This document shows positions 61,316 to 64,000 of a stretch of 64,000 nt of DNA, one piece after another; positions within the stretch are counted from its first letter, which is position 1, and every line of letters begins with the position of its first letter. Position numbers and translations under genes: made by a program. This DNA comes from Streptomyces paradoxus (GTDB lineage Bacteria; Actinomycetota; Actinomycetes; Streptomycetales; Streptomycetaceae): the NCBI RefSeq assembly GCF_014202475.1, contig NZ_JACHGV010000008.1, positions 62,001 to 126,000 of the forward strand. Direction: 5' to 3'. Under the pieces are notes generated by a model that searched no databases, was not told where the DNA came from, and saw nothing but the letters and a program-made list of their open reading frames with translations.

Positions 61316-62830
61316 ATGACGGCACCCCTGGACGTGCTCGTGGTGGGCGCGGGCCCCACCGGACTCGCACTCGCGACCCAACTGCGCGCCTGTGGAACCC
61401 CCTTCCGGATCGTCGACCGCTCACTGGACCGTGCGCGGGAGTCACGCGCCCCCGCGATCCAGCCCCGCACCCTGGAGATGCTGTCCGCGTTCGGCGTGGC
61501 GGACGACCTCGTCGACCGGGGCAGCACGGCGGTCCGGCTGCACCTGCATCTGCCCCGACGGGTGCTGCGCGTCCTGGTGTTCGACGTCGGCTGCGACGAC
61601 ACGCCGTACCCCTTCCTGCTCTTCCTCCCGCAGTCGGAGACGGAGGCCACCCTGGCGGCTCATCTGGCCGAGCGGGACGTCACGGTCGAGCGGGGCACCG
61701 AGCTGGTCGGCGCCGAACAAGAGGGCGACCATGTCACCTGCCGCCTGCGACGCCGGGACGGGACCGACCAGACCGTACGGGCCCGCTACGTCGTGGGCTG
61801 CGACGGCGCGCACAGCACCGTGCGCGCCCGGGCGGGCATCCCCTTCGAGGGGTACGCCTATCCGCAGACGTTCCTGCTGGCGGACCTGGAGGCCGACGGA
61901 CTGGAGCAGGGCACCGCACACACGTACATGACCGCGGCCGGGCTGCTGTTCTTCTTCCCGCTCGGCACTCCGGCCACCTGGCGGATGATCGCGATGCACC
62001 CGCCGGGCGCCCCCGGCGGCGAGGTGACCCTGGACCTCCTCCAGCGGATCGCCGACGACTTCACGCCCGACAAGCCGTCCCTGCACGACCCGGTCTGGAT
62101 GACGAGCTTCCGCATCCACAACCGCGGCGCCACCCACTACCGCAAGGGCCCGTTCTTCCTCGCCGGCGACGCGGCGCACATCCACAGCCCGGCCGGCGGA
62201 CAGGGCATGAACACCGGCATCCAGGACGCGCTCAACCTCGGCTGGAAACTCGCCCACGTCTGCCGCGGGGCCGCACCGGAGGAGCTGCTGGACACGTACG
62301 AGGCGGAACGCGCCCCGGTCGGCCACGGCGTACGCCGGCTCACCGACCGCGCGTTCACCGTCGGTACGAGCGGCCATCCGGTCCTCCGCCTGGCACGGAC
62401 GCGACTCGCCCCGCACCTGGCCCCGCTGTTCCTGCGTGCGACCGGTGCCCGGGCGCGCCTGTTCCGTACGGTGTCAGAACTCGGCATCCACTACCGGCGC
62501 GGTCCCGCCTCCGCCACCGGACCGCACCGCCCGCGGCAGGGTCCACGCGCGGGAGACCGGCTGCCCGACACCCCGGCCGGACTCCAGCGGCTCATCGCCG
62601 GACCGGGCTACCACCTTCTGCTCACCGGCCCCGCCCACCACTGGCCCCAGGACCTGCCGCTGGGCGAGCGTCACGGCCTGCTGAGCGTGCACCGCCTGGG
62701 CACGCGAAGCCCGTGGCCCGGCGTCACCCAGGCCCTCGTACGCCCCGACGGATACGTGGGTCACCTGGCACGCGGCACCGACCTCACGGCCCTGCGCGCC
62801 CACCTGGACCGCTGGCTGCCGGCTCTCTAG
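61316..62830 (+). CDS. FAD-dependent aromatic hydroxylase-type monooxygenase
   Basis: 504 residues from ATG 61316. The FAD motif DVLVVGAGPTGLALATQLRA, ARYVVGCDGAHSTVRARAGI and FFLAGDAAHIHSPAGGQGMN with TGIQDALNLGWKLA identify the PHBH/MhpA-PgaE class. These enzymes hydroxylate aromatic rings with NAD(P)H and O2, in catabolism or antibiotic tailoring. A C-terminal thioredoxin-like domain (about 410-504) is present as in polyketide hydroxylases. Its stop overlaps that of the epoxide hydrolase gene (shared CTAG). Substrate unknown. Confidence 0.92.
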   Translation: MTAPLDVLVVGAGPTGLALATQLRACGTPFRIVDRSLDRARESRAPAIQPRTLEMLSAFGVADDLVDRGSTAVRLHLHLPRRVLRVLVFDVGCDDTPYPFLLFLPQSETEATLAAHLAERDVTVERGTELVGAEQEGDHVTCRLRRRDGTDQTVRARYVVGCDGAHSTVRARAGIPFEGYAYPQTFLLADLEADGLEQGTAHTYMTAAGLLFFFPLGTPATWRMIAMHPPGAPGGEVTLDLLQRIADDFTPDKPSLHDPVWMTSFRIHNRGATHYRKGPFFLAGDAAHIHSPAGGQGMNTGIQDALNLGWKLAHVCRGAAPEELLDTYEAERAPVGHGVRRLTDRAFTVGTSGHPVLRLARTRLAPHLAPLFLRATGARARLFRTVSELGIHYRRGPASATGPHRPRQGPRAGDRLPDTPAGLQRLIAGPGYHLLLTGPAHHWPQDLPLGERHGLLSVHRLGTRSPWPGVTQALVRPDGYVGHLARGTDLTALRAHLDRWLPAL

Positions 62831-63801
62831 GAGGGGAGGCCGGCGAGCCACTCCGTCAGGAGCCGGTTGGTATCGGCCGGCCGCTCCTGCTGCACGAAGT
62901 GACCGCAGCCGTCCAGGATGTGCGAGGCCCTCAGCCCGGGGAGCGTGGCCGGGAACGCCTCGATCGCGTCGGCCAGCCAGGTCGTGGAGGCGTCCAGGCC
63001 GCCCCCGATGAACAGCGACGGCTGGGTGACAGGGGCACCGGAGAAGTCCGCCAGGTCCTGCCAGTCACGGTCCATGTTCCGGTAACGGTTCAGGGCCCCG
63101 GTCAGTCCGGTGCGTTCGAACTCCGCGGCGTAGACGTCGAGGTCTGCCTCGCTCATCCACCCCGGCAGCCGGCCGGCCGGGAACCGGTCACGCAACCGAC
63201 CGCCGCGGGCCACGAAATGGGGGTCGGCCCCGGGCGGCGCGTCCGCCGACAGGGCCGCGTAGAAGCCCGCGAGCCAGCCGCGCACGTCGGGCTCGATCTC
63301 CGCCTCGGCCCGGCCGGGCTCCTGGAAGTAGGAGACGTAGAACTCCTCGTCACCGCCCATCCGCGCGAAGACCTCACTCGGTTTCTGTCCGCCGGGCGGC
63401 GTGTACGGCACGCTCAGCAGCCCCACCGCGCGGAAGGTTTCCGGCCGGACCAGCGCGGAGGCCGCCGCGATGGCCGCGCCCCAGTCGTGCCCGACGAGCA
63501 CGGCGGACCGCTCGCCCAGGGCCTCCACCACGGCGGCGTTGTCCTCCACCAGCTCCAGCATCCGGTACGCGTCCGCCTCCGGGGGCCGGGACGAACGTCC
63601 GTAGCCGCGGACGTCCACGGCGACCGCGCGGTAGCCGGCCGCGGCCAGCGCCGGCAGCTGGTGTCGCCAGGCGTACCAGGACTCGGGGAATCCGTGCAGC
63701 AGGAGAACGAGCGGTCCGGCACCCTGCTCCACGAGGTGGGTGCGGCCGGCCGGTGTGGAAACGAGGCGATGCGTGCGGTCAACGGCGGACGTCTGCGGCA
63801 T
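62827..63801 (-). CDS. Epoxide-hydrolase-type alpha/beta hydrolase
   Basis: 324 residues from ATG 63801 with GGGAGG upstream. LVLLLHGFPESWYAWRHQLP (oxyanion HGFPE), VAVDVRGYGRSSRPP, AVLVGHDWGAAIAAA with Asp as nucleophile, and HILDGCGHFVQQERP with the late His match epoxide hydrolases. It likely opens epoxides to diols. Convergent with the FAD monooxygenase, which could supply epoxides only in principle. Substrate unknown. Confidence 0.92.
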   Translation of the reverse strand: MPQTSAVDRTHRLVSTPAGRTHLVEQGAGPLVLLLHGFPESWYAWRHQLPALAAAGYRAVAVDVRGYGRSSRPPEADAYRMLELVEDNAAVVEALGERSAVLVGHDWGAAIAAASALVRPETFRAVGLLSVPYTPPGGQKPSEVFARMGGDEEFYVSYFQEPGRAEAEIEPDVRGWLAGFYAALSADAPPGADPHFVARGGRLRDRFPAGRLPGWMSEADLDVYAAEFERTGLTGALNRYRNMDRDWQDLADFSGAPVTQPSLFIGGGLDASTTWLADAIEAFPATLPGLRASHILDGCGHFVQQERPADTNRLLTEWLAGLPS

Positions 63802-63895
63802 GGATCCTCCCGCGATCCGAAGGGGCGCTCGGTCCACCGATCATCCAGCGCCCGCCGCGCCGCACGCGAAGCCTGTTGCCGGGTCGGCAAAAGGC

Positions 63896-64000
63896 TCAGC
63901 CGTGGAAGGTGATGTACCCGTTGCCGTCCGCGTCGGAGCCGCTCCTGGTGTACGAGTGCACGTCGGCACGGCTGCCGGACGGCTTGTACACGTAGATCGT
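63896..64000 (-). CDS. C-terminal end of a gene cut by the window edge
   Basis: The last 34 codons and stop of a leftward gene whose start lies beyond the window. The visible end reads TIYVYKPSGSRADVHSYTRS, then DADGNGYITFHG. It is hydrophilic, with a Gly/Asp-rich DADGNG loop, as in small extracellular beta proteins, but too short to name. Separated by about 95 bp from the epoxide hydrolase start. Confidence 0.6.
   Translation of the reverse strand, partial: TIYVYKPSGSRADVHSYTRSGSDADGNGYITFHG

Noticed and set aside
60862..63912. A rightward open frame of about 1000 codons across the last LC7 gene, the monooxygenase and the epoxide hydrolase
   Set aside because: It is out of frame with clear genes on both strands and its translation is Arg/Pro-rich shadow sequence.

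Overview
The window is a high-GC (roughly 70% or more) stretch from an actinomycete, almost certainly a Streptomyces or close relative. The signs are strong G/C bias at codon third positions, many GTG starts with GGAGG-type ribosome sites, frequent ATGA/GTGA stop-start overlaps, Tat and lipoprotein signals, and families typical of Streptomyces (DUF5133, the ATP-grasp target peptide TgmA, SpoIIE-type phosphatases, roadblock proteins). I see no rRNA, tRNA, CRISPR array or intact insertion sequence.

Layout. 1-6.2 kb: the end of a LacI regulator, an orphan sugar-binding lipoprotein with a clear promoter and operator, a VOC protein, an aldo/keto reductase and a secreted lipase-like hydrolase. 6.2-17.8 kb: a leftward set made of an AccD-type carboxyltransferase, a FadD32-like fatty acyl-AMP ligase, a compact ACP-KS-AT-ACP-TE synthase that resembles mycobacterial Pks13 at both ends, an antigen-85/esterase-D hydrolase, a PucR regulator and a cutinase, with a divergent aldo/keto reductase. 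This content and order resemble the mycolic-acid condensation locus of mycobacteria (accD4-pks13-fadD32-Rv3802c-fbp), yet Streptomyces is not known to make mycolates. It is the most remarkable part of the window. 17.8-22.7 kb: an ABC-transporter remnant, a DUF5133 gene, a GlxA-type regulator divergent from a membrane protein, and a graspetide pair (precursor tgmA and ligase tgmB) without the usual methyltransferase. 22.7-28 kb: a three-gene molybdenum aldehyde/xanthine oxidoreductase operon and an unrecognised coiled-coil protein. 28-33.4 kb: an XRE regulator divergent from an MFS exporter and a zinc alcohol dehydrogenase, an anti-sigma-like ATPase, and a PPK2 polyphosphate kinase. 33.6-44 kb: carbohydrate-active enzymes (two GH43 proteins and a PL11 rhamnogalacturonan lyase with a CebR-like box), FolE, a PLP decarboxylase with its MarR regulator, and a glpF remnant. 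44-52.4 kb: a sensor SpoIIE phosphatase behind a polyamine-type binding protein, a saccharopine-dehydrogenase-like protein divergent from a second GlxA regulator, a Mak-cap protein and a DHFR-like protein. 52.4-58.1 kb: a solute symporter, ECF sigma and membrane-protein operon divergent from cstA-ybdD, with related dyad elements between them, then an acetoacetate-decarboxylase-like gene. 58.1-64 kb: an oxidoreductase remnant, a four-gene roadblock/LC7-type operon with no visible GTPase, an FAD monooxygenase, an epoxide hydrolase and a gene cut by the window edge.

How the parts fit. The condensase locus could activate a fatty acid (FAAL), carboxylate a second acyl-CoA (AccD with an alpha subunit encoded elsewhere), condense the two (PKS) and release or transfer the product (thioesterase, esterase, cutinase). 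The sugar genes form a scattered plant-polysaccharide theme: arabinan/xylan and pectin enzymes, LacI control and an orphan sugar receptor. The symporter and CstA suggest uptake of small carboxylates or peptides. Several remnants (17.8, 22.2, 38.1 and 58.2 kb) mark past rearrangements, as expected in an accessory chromosome region. All functions are inferred from sequence alone.
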